This document shows positions 17,233 through 26,397 of a stretch of DNA of 64,000 nt, piece by piece (positions within the stretch are counted from its first letter, which is position 1; every line of letters begins with the position of its first letter). Both the position numbers and the translations under genes were made by a program. The stretch is taken from NCBI RefSeq assembly GCF_014656545.1, contig NZ_BNDS01000005.1, forward strand, positions 58,856-122,855, in the 5' to 3' direction. The notes under the pieces were generated by a model. That model saw nothing but the letters and a program-made list of their open reading frames with translations, was not told where the DNA came from and did no database searches. This DNA is from Neobacillus kokaensis (GTDB taxonomy: Bacteria > Bacillota > Bacilli > Bacillales > Cytobacillaceae).

Positions 17233-18198
17233 TTACCAAAGACTTGATTGACCTGCTTTTTTCGCTAATTTATTGAAAGTAATGAGAAAGACAAAATTAA
17301 TAACCGAATTAAATAATCCTACCGCTGCCGCATAACTATATTGGGCTCCCAATAATCCTGTCTTATAAACATAGGTTTGAATTACTTCCGAAGAAGATAT
17401 GTTTAAAGAGTTCTGCATTAAATAGACTTTTTCGAACCCTACGCCCATTAGATTTCCAATATTCAGAATAAACATAATAGAGATTGTCGGTAAAATACTT
17501 GGAAGATCCACATGCCAAATTCGTTTCAATTTACTGGCTCCGTCAACAACAGCCGCCTCATGCAAATCAGGGCTGACCGCCGTTAATGCGGCTAAATAGA
17601 TAATCATTCCCCATCCAAGGTTTTGCCAAACACCTGAAAAGACGAATAGGGACTTGAACCATTCCGGTATGCCAAAAAAGAAAATTGGTTCCCCGCCTAA
17701 TAATATAATGAACTGGTTGATAATCCCATTTCGCGGGGATAAAAATAAATACAACATTCCAACTAAGACCACTACCGAGATAAAATGAGGAGCGTAGGTT
17801 ACAGTCTGGACAATCCGCTTAAAACGTGAGCTTACCAATTGATTTAATAAAAGCGCCATGATAATTGGAATTGGAAACATGGCTAATTCAAAGACAGCTA
17901 ATCCGAAGGTGTTTTTTAATACAGCCCAAAACTGATAAGAGTTAAAAAATCGCTCAAAGTGTTCAAATCCTGCCCAGCTGCTCCCCATGATTCCCTGTAT
18001 GGGATTAAAGTTTTTAAAGGCAATTTGAACCCCATACATAGGGTAGTAATGGAAAACTAAAAAGTAGACTAATGTCGGTAGAAATAACAGATATAAATCA
18101 TAATTCCGTACTACTTTTTTGATGATCGCCGATCGCCTTTTTACTTTAATGGTGACTGCTTGATCCTTTTGGAGTACCGTACCCCCTTGGTGCCCCAT
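17233..18198 (-). CDS. Carbohydrate ABC transporter permease (LplB/YteP-like)
   Basis: A 321-aa MalF-like permease with six membrane segments. A basic N-terminus precedes YDLYLLFLPTLVYFLVFHYY, and the EAA loop is LHEAAVVDGASKLKRIWHVD. The segment YYPMYGVQIAFKNFNP is characteristic of the LplB group of oligosaccharide importers. ATG 18198 has TGGAGGAAA. It is the first gene of the transport operon, about 54 bp downstream of a cre match, so carbon catabolite repression is likely. Confidence 0.92.
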   Translation of the reverse strand: MGHQGGTVLQKDQAVTIKVKRRSAIIKKVVRNYDLYLLFLPTLVYFLVFHYYPMYGVQIAFKNFNPIQGIMGSSWAGFEHFERFFNSYQFWAVLKNTFGLAVFELAMFPIPIIMALLLNQLVSSRFKRIVQTVTYAPHFISVVVLVGMLYLFLSPRNGIINQFIILLGGEPIFFFGIPEWFKSLFVFSGVWQNLGWGMIIYLAALTAVSPDLHEAAVVDGASKLKRIWHVDLPSILPTISIMFILNIGNLMGVGFEKVYLMQNSLNISSSEVIQTYVYKTGLLGAQYSYAAAVGLFNSVINFVFLITFNKLAKKAGQSSLW

Positions 18199-18251
18199 TC
18201 TGTTTCCTCCATTCTTGTTTTAAATTCTGTCCTCGATTGCCGGATCCCGTA

Positions 18252-18266
18252 TTGTAAACGGATACA
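18252..18266 (+). promoter_or_regulatory. cre site (CcpA operator) of the carbohydrate ABC operon
   Basis: TTGTAAACGGATACA matches the consensus WTGNAANCGNWNNCW at every fixed position. It lies in the 360-bp gap between the AraC-type regulator gene and the first permease gene, just upstream of the operon. The rest of the gap holds no gene; it ends in the regulator's terminator. Confidence 0.7.
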
Positions 18267-18520
18267 AATTATGAAACCGGATACTTGGTTCAGTGAAACA
18301 AGCATACAGGATTTTTTTTAAGCAGCACAATCAGCCATTTCATAACAAATGTGCTAAAACAACTTCATTACTTATACATCAATTAGTCTTTGCAATATGC
18401 TAAAAACAAACGAATATGCGATTTACAAACCCTTTAAAACGTTTATTTTACAGTCCTTTTAACGTAACACATAAAAAACAGGCTTACGTTTTCTTTTTAG
18501 TAAATGATTCAATAACGCAA

Positions 18521-18562
18521 AAAAAAACTGGCAATGCACCAGTTCCGTTTGCCAGTTTTTAA
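18521..18562 (-). terminator. Terminator of the AraC-type regulator gene
   Basis: AAAACTGGCAA / TTGCCAGTTTT with a long T-tract on the minus strand, starting at the stop codon. Confidence 0.85.
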
Positions 18563-20799
18563 TTTTTTTCCGCATAGTGTTTACGAAATTCTCCTGGGGT
18601 TAATTCCGTCATTTGTTTAAATTTCCTTATAAAACTAGAAGCATCACTATAGCCAACTTGTTTGACAATATCTTTTATTGGTGTGTCAGTTGTCTTTAAT
18701 AATTGTTTAGCATGGTCCATTCTTAAGCGATTTAGATGCTGCCAAATTGTTTCTCCCGTTTGCTTTTTAAAATATCCCATTATGTATGTCTCTGATAGAG
18801 AAAAATAACTTGCCAGAGATTGAATGGAAAATTGATCGTCGTAATAGTGTTCTTTGATGTAAGCTAACAATTCATCCAACAATTTAGGAATTTCATTGCT
18901 TTTATTAACAAGTTGAAAAGCTGTATGAATCATGTTTGTAATCGTTTTTTCAACTTCTTCAACTGAATAAAAGTCATTAATAAGAAAAACATCCGGTAAG
19001 GCATCTTCAACTTTTGTTTGGAGATTATGTATGTCCTGAACAATTCTCATTGTCGTACTCGATATATCAAAACTAAGGCATTTCGCCATATACAAATTTG
19101 TATCTGATGACTTTATGATACTTACCATTTTAGTAAGAATTCTATCTACCTTTTCTTTATCCTTTTTTCTAAGGGAAGATTCCAATTGCTCAATGATTTG
19201 TTTGTCATACCATTGTATTTTAGGATTGAAAGCAGACGTTTCTTTAAAAAAGATCACCTGATCAATACCTTTGATTAATTTATAATTTAAGGCAGTAGAT
19301 GCCTCCAAATGTGACTTTCCAATCTGTATTAACTCATGATAGCTATTCCCTACACCGATAGTGACTGTAAACGGTTGATTCTTAATACATTCTTGATACC
19401 AATTAGTTAATACTGATGAGGGGACTTCACCACAGATAATAACCGCCACTTTTGATGTTTCAAATAAATTTACTGGATATTTTTCAATATGCGGAAGCTT
19501 TTCTAACCAGTCGTTGATCAATTTAGACCGAATTTGCATTTTTGGCACATTGTCACTGTTAAAATCCATTACCATAACAAAGCATGACGCTTCATTTAGC
19601 GTCAATTCCATTTCTTCCCCTAGCTTGTTAAACTCAATGTAATCCTTTATTTCTCCCCTTAGTAAACGGGTTAATAGGTGCTGCTGAAGGACCGGCCGGC
19701 TGTTTTTAACTCGTTCAGATAACTGCTGATTCATTGAATCGGTGTAATCCATCACACCCCATATTTTATCCAAGTCATCCCGTTTATCAACTGCCTGCTC
19801 CCATTTCTCCTCCGCTCTTCGAATAAGTCTGCGTAATGGTTTATAGTTTATATGAAGACCGAAGTATATAATCAAAACCCCAGCACCCAATATAATCATA
19901 TACGAGATCAGCACCTTATTTCTTATGCTATTGACTTCTTTCATTAATTCCTTTTCAGGCGTTAACGTTATATAAGACCAATCTAAAAAATTAGACTTCA
20001 CCTGGGAAATAAAATATGGCTGATCATCTATGTTTACACTTCTAATTCCTGTAGAACTATCTTTTTTTAGTATCTTATGTATTAGAGATACATTTAAATC
20101 CTTGTGAGAAAGACCTGCCACGATCTTACCCTTTTGGTCCAAAATAAAAGCATTTCCATTAGGTGTATTTACTACGTTTTTTAACATATCTCTTATTACT
20201 TGTTCCTTCACTAAAAAGAGAATGGTACCATATGGTGTTGTACTATTAGAAGGAACCGGTACCACGTAAGTAATTAAGTGGCGATTCAATCCTTGAAATA
20301 AAGTTACATCTTCAGCTGTTCTTAATATAGGTTTACTTGTTTTATTAATAGTCTGATAAAAATCCTCCGCTGACCAATTTTTATATTGAAAATGGGACTT
20401 TAAGAATATAGATAGAGAATAACTAGAATTTGCTGAATAAATATATTTTCCATTCCTTATAAAGTAAAAAAGGTCATAAATAAAATCATTGCCTACTTTA
20501 TAGTCTAATAACTTTTGTGCTTGATACACATCATAAAAATTATGGATTGCATATGGAGTTAATTCAGGTTGATTTGAGATTTTTGTAGAAATATTATGTA
20601 TTTCTAGCAGCTTAGTATCGATTACATCTTTTACTTGTGTTAATTTTTGTTTATTTGATTCCTGTACTTGCTGCTTTAAATTCGTCATGATTTGAAAATG
20701 AATGATATAGCCCATTATAAAGATAGGGAGGATTAATAGTACAATATAGAACAATAAATACTTATATACCAGCGGTATTCGATAGTTTCTTTTCATCAT
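18559..20799 (-). CDS. Membrane-bound AraC family transcriptional regulator (YtdP/YesS type)
   Basis: The protein is about 746 aa. A first membrane helix (about 13-33), a long extracytoplasmic Cache-like domain (about 35-285), a second helix (about 290-310, VLISYMIILGAGVLIIYFGL), a linker region and a C-terminal AraC DNA-binding domain (about 640-745) with SIQSLASYFSLSETYIMGYF and TPIKDIVKQVGYSDASSF. Such one-component regulators sense extracellular sugars or binding proteins and usually switch on an adjacent LplABC-type importer. The importer and sulfatase genes lie directly downstream in the same direction. Start chosen at ATG 20799 after GGAGGGGG. Confidence 0.9.
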   Translation of the reverse strand: MMKRNYRIPLVYKYLLFYIVLLILPIFIMGYIIHFQIMTNLKQQVQESNKQKLTQVKDVIDTKLLEIHNISTKISNQPELTPYAIHNFYDVYQAQKLLDYKVGNDFIYDLFYFIRNGKYIYSANSSYSLSIFLKSHFQYKNWSAEDFYQTINKTSKPILRTAEDVTLFQGLNRHLITYVVPVPSNSTTPYGTILFLVKEQVIRDMLKNVVNTPNGNAFILDQKGKIVAGLSHKDLNVSLIHKILKKDSSTGIRSVNIDDQPYFISQVKSNFLDWSYITLTPEKELMKEVNSIRNKVLISYMIILGAGVLIIYFGLHINYKPLRRLIRRAEEKWEQAVDKRDDLDKIWGVMDYTDSMNQQLSERVKNSRPVLQQHLLTRLLRGEIKDYIEFNKLGEEMELTLNEASCFVMVMDFNSDNVPKMQIRSKLINDWLEKLPHIEKYPVNLFETSKVAVIICGEVPSSVLTNWYQECIKNQPFTVTIGVGNSYHELIQIGKSHLEASTALNYKLIKGIDQVIFFKETSAFNPKIQWYDKQIIEQLESSLRKKDKEKVDRILTKMVSIIKSSDTNLYMAKCLSFDISSTTMRIVQDIHNLQTKVEDALPDVFLINDFYSVEEVEKTITNMIHTAFQLVNKSNEIPKLLDELLAYIKEHYYDDQFSIQSLASYFSLSETYIMGYFKKQTGETIWQHLNRLRMDHAKQLLKTTDTPIKDIVKQVGYSDASSFIRKFKQMTELTPGEFRKHYAEKN

Positions 20800-20955
20800 C
20801 AAAACGCCCCCTCCCTTTGGGTTAATCTTTATCTAAATACCTTTTTCATTTTCCATAATAAAATATTATCAAAGTTTTCTATTTGTATAAACTGAATTTT
20901 CGAAATTAACTTTATCTACTCTTCTCTACATAGACCTTCCCTGCTAAAAATAATG

Positions 20956-20989
20956 GAAAAAAGCCCTTCAATTTTGAAGGGCTTTTTCC
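20956..20989 (-). terminator. Terminator of the Crp/Fnr-family gene
   Basis: A perfect stem GAAAAAAGCCCTTCAA / TTGAAGGGCTTTTTTC-like hairpin ending a few bases from the stop codon. Confidence 0.85.
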
Positions 20990-20993
20990 ATTT

Positions 20994-21749
20994 TCAATAC
21001 TCCTTATGCATCACCGTACACAGCTTACACCAATCAAGAATGACAATTTTCCGCGACTTTAAATCGATTAGTTCTTCCTTCCGCAGCTTCGAGAACACTC
21101 GGCTTACGCTTTCCCGCGTTGTCCCGACCACGGTCGCAAACTCCTGCACCGTCAACGGAATCTCAATGTCCCAGCGCCTGCCGTCGGTATTAAATTTTTT
21201 CCCCAGCCGCTCAAGCATTTTAACCGTTTTCGCATACACATCCAACAATGCAACATCTCGAAGCTGTGAGGTCATCTCCCGTAATCCATCGCTCATATAG
21301 CGAACCATCTGCAGTGCCAGTTCGAGATAATTTGCTAATTCCTTTTCGAGCTCCAGCTTATCCAAGAACAAAATCTTGCCTTCTTCGAGCATCGTCGCCG
21401 TTGCCGGATAGCATTCTGTTTTGTTTGTAAACAAGCACGCTTCGGCAAACACATCGCCCTTCTGTTTCATGCAGACAATAATTTCATTGCCGTTTTCATC
21501 CTGCTTTGTCAGTTTAACCGCCCCAGACAGAATAAAATACACGCCTCTAGCCACTTCATCCTCTGCGATAATCTGCGTTCCTTTTTTGAATTCGTACGTT
21601 TGAATCCTCTTTTCAATAACCTGCAGTGAATCCTGCGATAACTCTTTAAAAATCACAATCTTCCGAAGCAAATCGGCCTTCTTTAATTCTTGATATATAG
21701 CTAAATTCTCCTCCTTTAAGCAGTTGACTCGATTCAATTTCCCCGCCAC
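20994..21749 (-). CDS. Crp/Fnr family transcriptional regulator divergent from the nos operon
   Basis: The protein is about 251 aa. A cyclic-nucleotide-binding-like domain (about 35-150, with GVYFILSGAVKLTKQDENGNE and MKQKGDVFAEACLF) is followed by a dimerisation helix and a Crp-type HTH (TVQEFATVVGTTRESVSRVF). Cys residues near the N-terminus, in EACLF and TECYP, and a C-terminal WCKLC pair raise the possibility of a metal or Fe-S site, as in Bacillus Fnr, whose cluster ligands are near the C-terminus; this is not proven. GTG 21749 and TTG 21737 are both possible starts. The gene is divergent from nosZ and two Crp/Fnr-type boxes lie between, so it is the likely nos activator. Confidence 0.85.
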   Translation of the reverse strand: MAGKLNRVNCLKEENLAIYQELKKADLLRKIVIFKELSQDSLQVIEKRIQTYEFKKGTQIIAEDEVARGVYFILSGAVKLTKQDENGNEIIVCMKQKGDVFAEACLFTNKTECYPATATMLEEGKILFLDKLELEKELANYLELALQMVRYMSDGLREMTSQLRDVALLDVYAKTVKMLERLGKKFNTDGRRWDIEIPLTVQEFATVVGTTRESVSRVFSKLRKEELIDLKSRKIVILDWCKLCTVMHKEY

Positions 21750-21817
21750 CTTTGCTAATTTTCCTATCTAAAAACGATTGATTACCATCTATTGTAAACA
21801 ATCTTTTTCTGGCATGA

Positions 21818-21833
21818 AGTGATACATTTCACA
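21818..21833. promoter_or_regulatory. Crp/Fnr-type box 1 in the crp-nos intergenic region
   Basis: AGTGA-TACATT-TCACA, one mismatch to the TGTGA-N6-TCACA consensus. It lies 69 bp upstream of the regulator's start, so it may mediate autoregulation. Confidence 0.55.
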
Positions 21834-21961
21834 AAACTATTCATTTTTCCCTACATCCAAAGTGGAAACATACGTTTCACAAAACGTTCATTTTTAAAAA
21901 AAAGCTTTCTATCAAGGTTCTCACCTACTCTTCACAGAACGTTCAAAAACAGCTAAAGAGG

Positions 21962-21977
21962 CGTGAAGTATATCACA
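21962..21977. promoter_or_regulatory. Crp/Fnr-type box 2 at the nos promoter
   Basis: CGTGA-AGTATA-TCACA has perfectly palindromic GTGA/TCAC half sites. A TAGGAT -10-like element (21999-22004) follows, giving a box centre about 41 bp upstream of the inferred transcript start, the class II activator geometry. Three direct repeats of TTCACA(A/G)AAC at 21828, 21876 and 21931 also lie in this gap and may be extra half sites. Confidence 0.6.
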
Positions 21978-22040
21978 TATATCTATTGCCCTGAAGATTA
22001 GGATGAAATTGTTCATTCGCTAAAAAAGGAGGGGGAAACA

Positions 22041-22484
22041 TTGCAAAAAGCAATCATTAGTTTTGTCATCAGTGCCGTACTTGGCTTTGGTCTTGGCTAC
22101 CTGGTATTTGACGTGATAATGGGGAAAGCCTCAAATGAACCGCAAACCGCACAGGCCGACAATAGCCAAACATCCGCAGCCAAAGAGGAAAGCACAGATA
22201 CAAAAGAAACTAAAACAGTTTCTGCCAATGACGACAACATCCTCAATAAAAGAGGATGCCTAGGCTGCCACGCTGTCGAAACTCTTAATTTAAAAGGCGG
22301 GGCAACAGGTCCGGATCTTTCCAAAGCCTTTATAAACGTAGAGGGGAAACACGGCAAGCCAATTGAAGAATTCTTAAAAGAGCCTACATCAGCCGTAATG
22401 TCGGGAGTAATCGGTGGCAATCCGTTAACAGATGAAGAACGCAAGCAAGTTCTAGAAGTGCTGAAAGATGCGTCTGAAAAATAA
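22041..22484 (+). CDS. nosC: Membrane-anchored c-type cytochrome of the nos operon (NosC-like)
   Basis: A 147-aa protein with an uncleaved-looking N-terminal helix (about 3-28, IISFVISAVLGFGLGYLVFD), a charged Ser/Thr/Lys linker and a class I cytochrome c domain with one heme site, RGCLGCHAVE (CxxCH, about residue 73). A C-terminal Met in SAVMSGVIGG may be the axial ligand. It is the first gene of the nos operon and likely passes electrons from the quinol/cytochrome pool to NosZ outside the membrane. The start is TTG with a strong AAAGGAGGGGG site. Confidence 0.88.
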   Translation: MQKAIISFVISAVLGFGLGYLVFDVIMGKASNEPQTAQADNSQTSAAKEESTDTKETKTVSANDDNILNKRGCLGCHAVETLNLKGGATGPDLSKAFINVEGKHGKPIEEFLKEPTSAVMSGVIGGNPLTDEERKQVLEVLKDASEK

Positions 22485-22504
22485 TGAAAAGGCAGGTGTA
22501 ATGA

Positions 22505-24373
22505 ATGAAAAAATGGGTTCCAATCGCTTCCGGTTTGCTGGCCGGGTTTATCGCAGCGACGATCTCCTTTGCGGATTTTTCGTCCAAGACAGACACACAA
22601 ACAGCTTCCGCAGGCAACAAAAGCGATGCCGAAAAGGTTTATGTACCATTTGGCAAGAAAGATGACTACTATTTATTCGCATCCGGCGGCCACTCCGGTC
22701 AAATGTTTATTTACGGTGTGCCCTCGATGCGCAAAATCAGAACCATCCCTGTCTTCTCGCAGGATTCTGCAACAGGGTATGGGTTTGACGAGCATTCGAA
22801 GAAATTAATGGGCGGCTATACATGGGGCGACCTGCACCACCCGGCTTTTTCCGAAAAGAATGGCGACTATGACGGCAAATGGATGTTTGCCACCGATGTC
22901 GGCAACAGCCGTGCCGCCGTTGTGGACTTAAAAACATTCACAACAAAGGATATTATCAAGGTGCCAAACACTGCCGGTCCTCACTGCGCCGCATTTGTAA
23001 CTGAAAATACAGAGTACATGTTCCTGCCGACCCGTTTCGCGGTGCCGCTTGGACAAAAATACGAATCGCTGGATGACTATAGCAGCAAATACCGCGGTGT
23101 CATGTCAGCCGTTACCTTTGATGAGAAAAAAGTGAAGTTAAACATTGCATATCAAGTGGCTCTTCCGCCTTGGTCCTATGACTTATCCGATGCCGGAAAG
23201 AAAGGCTCCAAAGATTGGGCGGTTATGACTACCTACAATACCGAAGAAGCAACAACGACAATGGAAGTCAACGCCTCTCAAGCTGACCGTGACTATATCG
23301 TGCTGTTCAACTGGAAAGAGCTTGAGAAGATGGTGAAAGAAGGAAAGTACGAAGATGTCGGCGGGCAAAAAATGATCTTCCCTGAAAAGCAAAAAGGCGG
23401 CATTTATTTAGTCCCTGTTGCCAAGTCGCCGCACGGTGTTGACGTAACTCCTGATGGTAATTACTTTATCGCATCCGGCAAGCTTGCCCCTGCGATGACG
23501 GTATTCTCTTTTGAAAAAGCATTTAAAGCAGTTGAAAACAAAGAATTTGCTGGGGAACGCAATGGTATTCCGATTTTGAAATATGAGTCGGTGATGGAGC
23601 GCGAGGTCAACCCTGAAAACGCCCTTGGACCGCTTCATACACAATTTGATGACAAAGGCATGGCTTATACAACAATGTTTATTTCTTCTGAAATTGTGAA
23701 ATGGGACCCTAACACTGGCAAGACGTTAGACCGCGTGCCTGTACAATATTCTCCAGGCCACTCTGTTGCAGCTGAAGGTGACACTGTAGCACCTGATGGA
23801 AAATGGATTATAGCTCTGAACAAAATTGCTAAAGACACCTACTTATCTGTCGGCCCTTCTCATCCAGAATCGATGCAGCTAATCGACCTCAGCGGCGAGA
23901 AGATGAAGGTTGTTCAATCTGCGCCGGTTGACCCAGAGCCGCACTACGCTCAAATGATTAAGGCAGATAAAATTAAAACGATAGAAGTCTATCAAAAGGA
24001 TTCAAAAAACAAGGATGCCGTGTATAACCAAAAGGATACAAAAATTGTCCGGAAAGGCAATGAAGTCCACGTCTACGGGATTGCCATGCGCTCAAGATTC
24101 ATCTTTGACGCGAAATCAAAACGCCCGGATGTAATAGAGGTGAACGAAGGCGATCATGTGTTTATCCATTTAACCAATATCGACTTCGATGAGGACATTA
24201 CCCACGGCTTTGCGATTAACGACTATGACTTAAACATGGAAGTACAGCCTGGGCAAACAAATACACTGGAATTTACCGCCGATAAAGCCGGGACATTCCC
24301 GCTCTATTGCACAAACTTCTGCTCCGCGCTGCACCAGGAAATGAACGGCTACTTCCTAGTAAAACCGAAATAG
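22505..24373 (+). CDS. nosZ: Nitrous oxide reductase, Sec-dependent (clade II) type
   Basis: A 622-aa enzyme that reduces N2O to N2 outside the membrane. The N-terminus is a Sec-type signal/anchor (WVPIASGLLAGFIAATISFA) with no twin-arginine motif, typical of clade II NosZ. The seven-bladed propeller carries the CuZ histidines in blocks such as SGGHSGQ, AGPHCAAF, SPHGVDVTPDG and GPLHTQFDDKG. The C-terminal cupredoxin domain has the CuA motif YCTNFCSALHQEMNGYF (CxxxCxxxHxxM). All metal-ligand motifs seen are intact, so the enzyme should be active. It is 20 bp downstream of the cytochrome gene. Confidence 0.96.
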   Translation: MKKWVPIASGLLAGFIAATISFADFSSKTDTQTASAGNKSDAEKVYVPFGKKDDYYLFASGGHSGQMFIYGVPSMRKIRTIPVFSQDSATGYGFDEHSKKLMGGYTWGDLHHPAFSEKNGDYDGKWMFATDVGNSRAAVVDLKTFTTKDIIKVPNTAGPHCAAFVTENTEYMFLPTRFAVPLGQKYESLDDYSSKYRGVMSAVTFDEKKVKLNIAYQVALPPWSYDLSDAGKKGSKDWAVMTTYNTEEATTTMEVNASQADRDYIVLFNWKELEKMVKEGKYEDVGGQKMIFPEKQKGGIYLVPVAKSPHGVDVTPDGNYFIASGKLAPAMTVFSFEKAFKAVENKEFAGERNGIPILKYESVMEREVNPENALGPLHTQFDDKGMAYTTMFISSEIVKWDPNTGKTLDRVPVQYSPGHSVAAEGDTVAPDGKWIIALNKIAKDTYLSVGPSHPESMQLIDLSGEKMKVVQSAPVDPEPHYAQMIKADKIKTIEVYQKDSKNKDAVYNQKDTKIVRKGNEVHVYGIAMRSRFIFDAKSKRPDVIEVNEGDHVFIHLTNIDFDEDITHGFAINDYDLNMEVQPGQTNTLEFTADKAGTFPLYCTNFCSALHQEMNGYFLVKPK

Positions 24374-24400
24374 AAAAGCGCAAGGGCGCTTGCGCTAGAC
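24374..24400. repeat. Truncated copy of the AAAAGCGCAAG...GCGCTAGAC intergenic repeat
   Basis: AAAAGCGCAAGGGCG then CTTGCGCTAGAC; an 8-bp perfect stem AGCGCAAG/CTTGCGCT with a GGCG loop. It starts 1 bp after the nosZ stop and could be a 3' stabilising or processing hairpin within the nos transcript. The ends resemble those of the larger repeat family in this window. Confidence 0.55.
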
Positions 24401-24484
24401 AGAAAAATTTTGTGGCGGGGTATCAATTGTAAAAGTTGGTACCCTTCCCCTTAGTAAGTTTGCAATATAAAAGGAGTGGTTAAC

Positions 24485-25057
24485 TTGAATGACAGCAGCA
24501 AAAAATTATCTCTTACTTCTTCCTTGCTGATAGGACTGGCAGCCGTCTCCATCATTGCGTCGATGTTCTTCCCCTGGTGGAAGATGGTATTTTATGCGCC
24601 GCAATATCCAGAAGGGTTAAATATCATCGTCTACCCTAATAAGCTTGATGGACAAATTGATATTATTAACGGGCTGAACCACTATATTGGGATGTCCAAC
24701 TTCGGTGAGGAAAATTTTCCGGAACTGTCCTATTTAATCTATATTATCGGCGGATTAGCCGGCCTTACTTTCATAACAGCAGTGCTTCGTAAAAGAGCTG
24801 TTCTTTACGGATTAATTGTCCTATTTGCCACTGGCGGTCTTACCGGGGTGTTAGACCTTCATTTTGCCTTAAAAAAGTATGGTTCAAATTTAAGCCCGGA
24901 GGCACCGATTAAAATTGACCCCTTTATCCCGCCAATTATTGGTGAAAACACGGTCGCAAACTTTATCACTCACAGTCTCTTAGGCACAGGTCTCTACCTT
25001 ATCATTGCCGCTTTTATTTTATTGCTGATTCCGTTATGGAAGGACCGAGCTAAATGA
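24485..25057 (+). CDS. nos-cluster integral membrane protein (NosB-like)
   Basis: The protein is about 190 aa with four predicted membrane helices (about 12-32, 80-98, 103-123, 160-182). The extracytoplasmic loop after helix 1 contains PWWKMVFYAPQYPEGL and an Asn/His-rich GLNHYIGM stretch. It sits between nosZ and nosD, where clade II nos clusters carry a membrane protein often called NosB; that equivalence rests on position and topology rather than recognised sequence. TTG 24485 after AAAGGAG is a better start than GTG 24476, which overlaps the ribosome site. It overlaps nosD by 4 bp. Confidence 0.7.
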   Translation: MNDSSKKLSLTSSLLIGLAAVSIIASMFFPWWKMVFYAPQYPEGLNIIVYPNKLDGQIDIINGLNHYIGMSNFGEENFPELSYLIYIIGGLAGLTFITAVLRKRAVLYGLIVLFATGGLTGVLDLHFALKKYGSNLSPEAPIKIDPFIPPIIGENTVANFITHSLLGTGLYLIIAAFILLLIPLWKDRAK

Positions 25058-26397
25058 AAAAACTGACGCTCCTGATTCTTGTTTTTTCTTTCTTTTTTTT
25101 CATAAAACCGGAGGAAAAGATGGCAGCCGAAAACTTGCAAGCAATGATCGACTCCATGAAAGAGGGAGCGGTACTGAAGCTTGAAGACAAAACCTATGAA
25201 GGCAACATCGTCATTGATAAACCGCTTACGCTAATTGGAGCAAAACATACCGTAATCAAGGGAGATGGAACCGGTAACGTGATTTCCGTAAGAGCACCAC
25301 GTGTAAAGCTCAAGTATTTAACCGTAACCGGCAGCAGTATGAACCGGAACTCTTCAGAGGAGTATGCTGCAATTAAAGTCTATACAAACAATAATCTAAT
25401 TGAACATATTACGGTCCGCCGTTCCTTTCACGGCATTTATTTAAGCAAGGCCCACCACAATATTGTCCGCTATACCAACATTAAAGGAATAGGCAAGGGC
25501 GAAATTGCTGCCCAAGGCAATGGGCTTCATATTTTTTATGCAAAAAACAACCTGCTTTCTCATAATACAATCGAAGGTACCCGCGATGGCATGTTCTTCG
25601 ATTATGCTAACAAAAACAAAAGCTATGACAATAACATCAGCAATACAAGATACGGATTGCATTATATGTACTCTGACGGAAACACTTTTAAACGCAATAT
25701 CTTCACAATGAACACGGGCGGCGCTGCTGTCATGAACTCTAACAATCTTACATTAGAAGATAATCAATTTATCGTTAACTATGGAAATCAATCATTCGGG
25801 CTCCTGCTTTTGCAGGCCAATGATAATCATATTGAGAATAATTTGTTTTACATGAACCAGCGCGGCTTGTACATCGACCAGGCAACGCGGAATCTGGTCA
25901 AGAACAACCGCATCATTCAAAATCAAATTGGGATTGAGCTCTGGGCCAGCTCACAGGCCCAAGTTTTTACCTTAAATCGAATTTCTGATAACACCATCCC
26001 AGCTGTCACGATTGGCGGCAATGGCGAGCGCAATGACTGGAGCAAGGCCGGGTTCGGCAATGACTGGAGCAGCGCCTTCCCGCTTACCGATTTAAATCAG
26101 GACGATATCGGGGATTTTCCGATCACCTATTACTCCAGCCTCCACCAATTGATAGAGGACCAGGAACTTACGAATCTTTTTTTAAAAAGCACGGCCATTT
26201 CGATTTATGAAAAAATAAATGCCACGCAAAATAACGAAGAGGTTATGTTTAAAGATCCGCACCCGCTTATGCCTGTAAAGCGCAGCCATACCTTCGTACT
26301 TTGGATTGGAATTGGACTTCTGGCGGCGGTTGGTATTTTTGCAAAGGGGAGACAAAAGCTATGCATTACATTTGGAAGGAATGGAAGGAACACATAA
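25054..26397 (+). CDS. nosD: NosD, parallel beta-helix copper-cluster assembly protein
   Basis: A 447-aa exported protein with a signal peptide (about 1-24), then a long series of NosD/CASH-type right-handed beta-helix turns (about 40-320) rich in N-x-I and GIYL/GLHI/GIEL rungs, for example FHGIYLSKAHHNIV and RYGLHYMYSDGNTF. A C-terminal membrane helix (about 420-437, FVLWIGIGLLAAVGIFA) anchors it. NosD works with the NosFY transporter in maturing the CuZ site of NosZ. It is tightly coupled to its neighbours: overlapping the gene before by 4 bp and nosY by 37 bp. Confidence 0.93.
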   Translation: MKKLTLLILVFSFFFFIKPEEKMAAENLQAMIDSMKEGAVLKLEDKTYEGNIVIDKPLTLIGAKHTVIKGDGTGNVISVRAPRVKLKYLTVTGSSMNRNSSEEYAAIKVYTNNNLIEHITVRRSFHGIYLSKAHHNIVRYTNIKGIGKGEIAAQGNGLHIFYAKNNLLSHNTIEGTRDGMFFDYANKNKSYDNNISNTRYGLHYMYSDGNTFKRNIFTMNTGGAAVMNSNNLTLEDNQFIVNYGNQSFGLLLLQANDNHIENNLFYMNQRGLYIDQATRNLVKNNRIIQNQIGIELWASSQAQVFTLNRISDNTIPAVTIGGNGERNDWSKAGFGNDWSSAFPLTDLNQDDIGDFPITYYSSLHQLIEDQELTNLFLKSTAISIYEKINATQNNEEVMFKDPHPLMPVKRSHTFVLWIGIGLLAAVGIFAKGRQKLCITFGRNGRNT

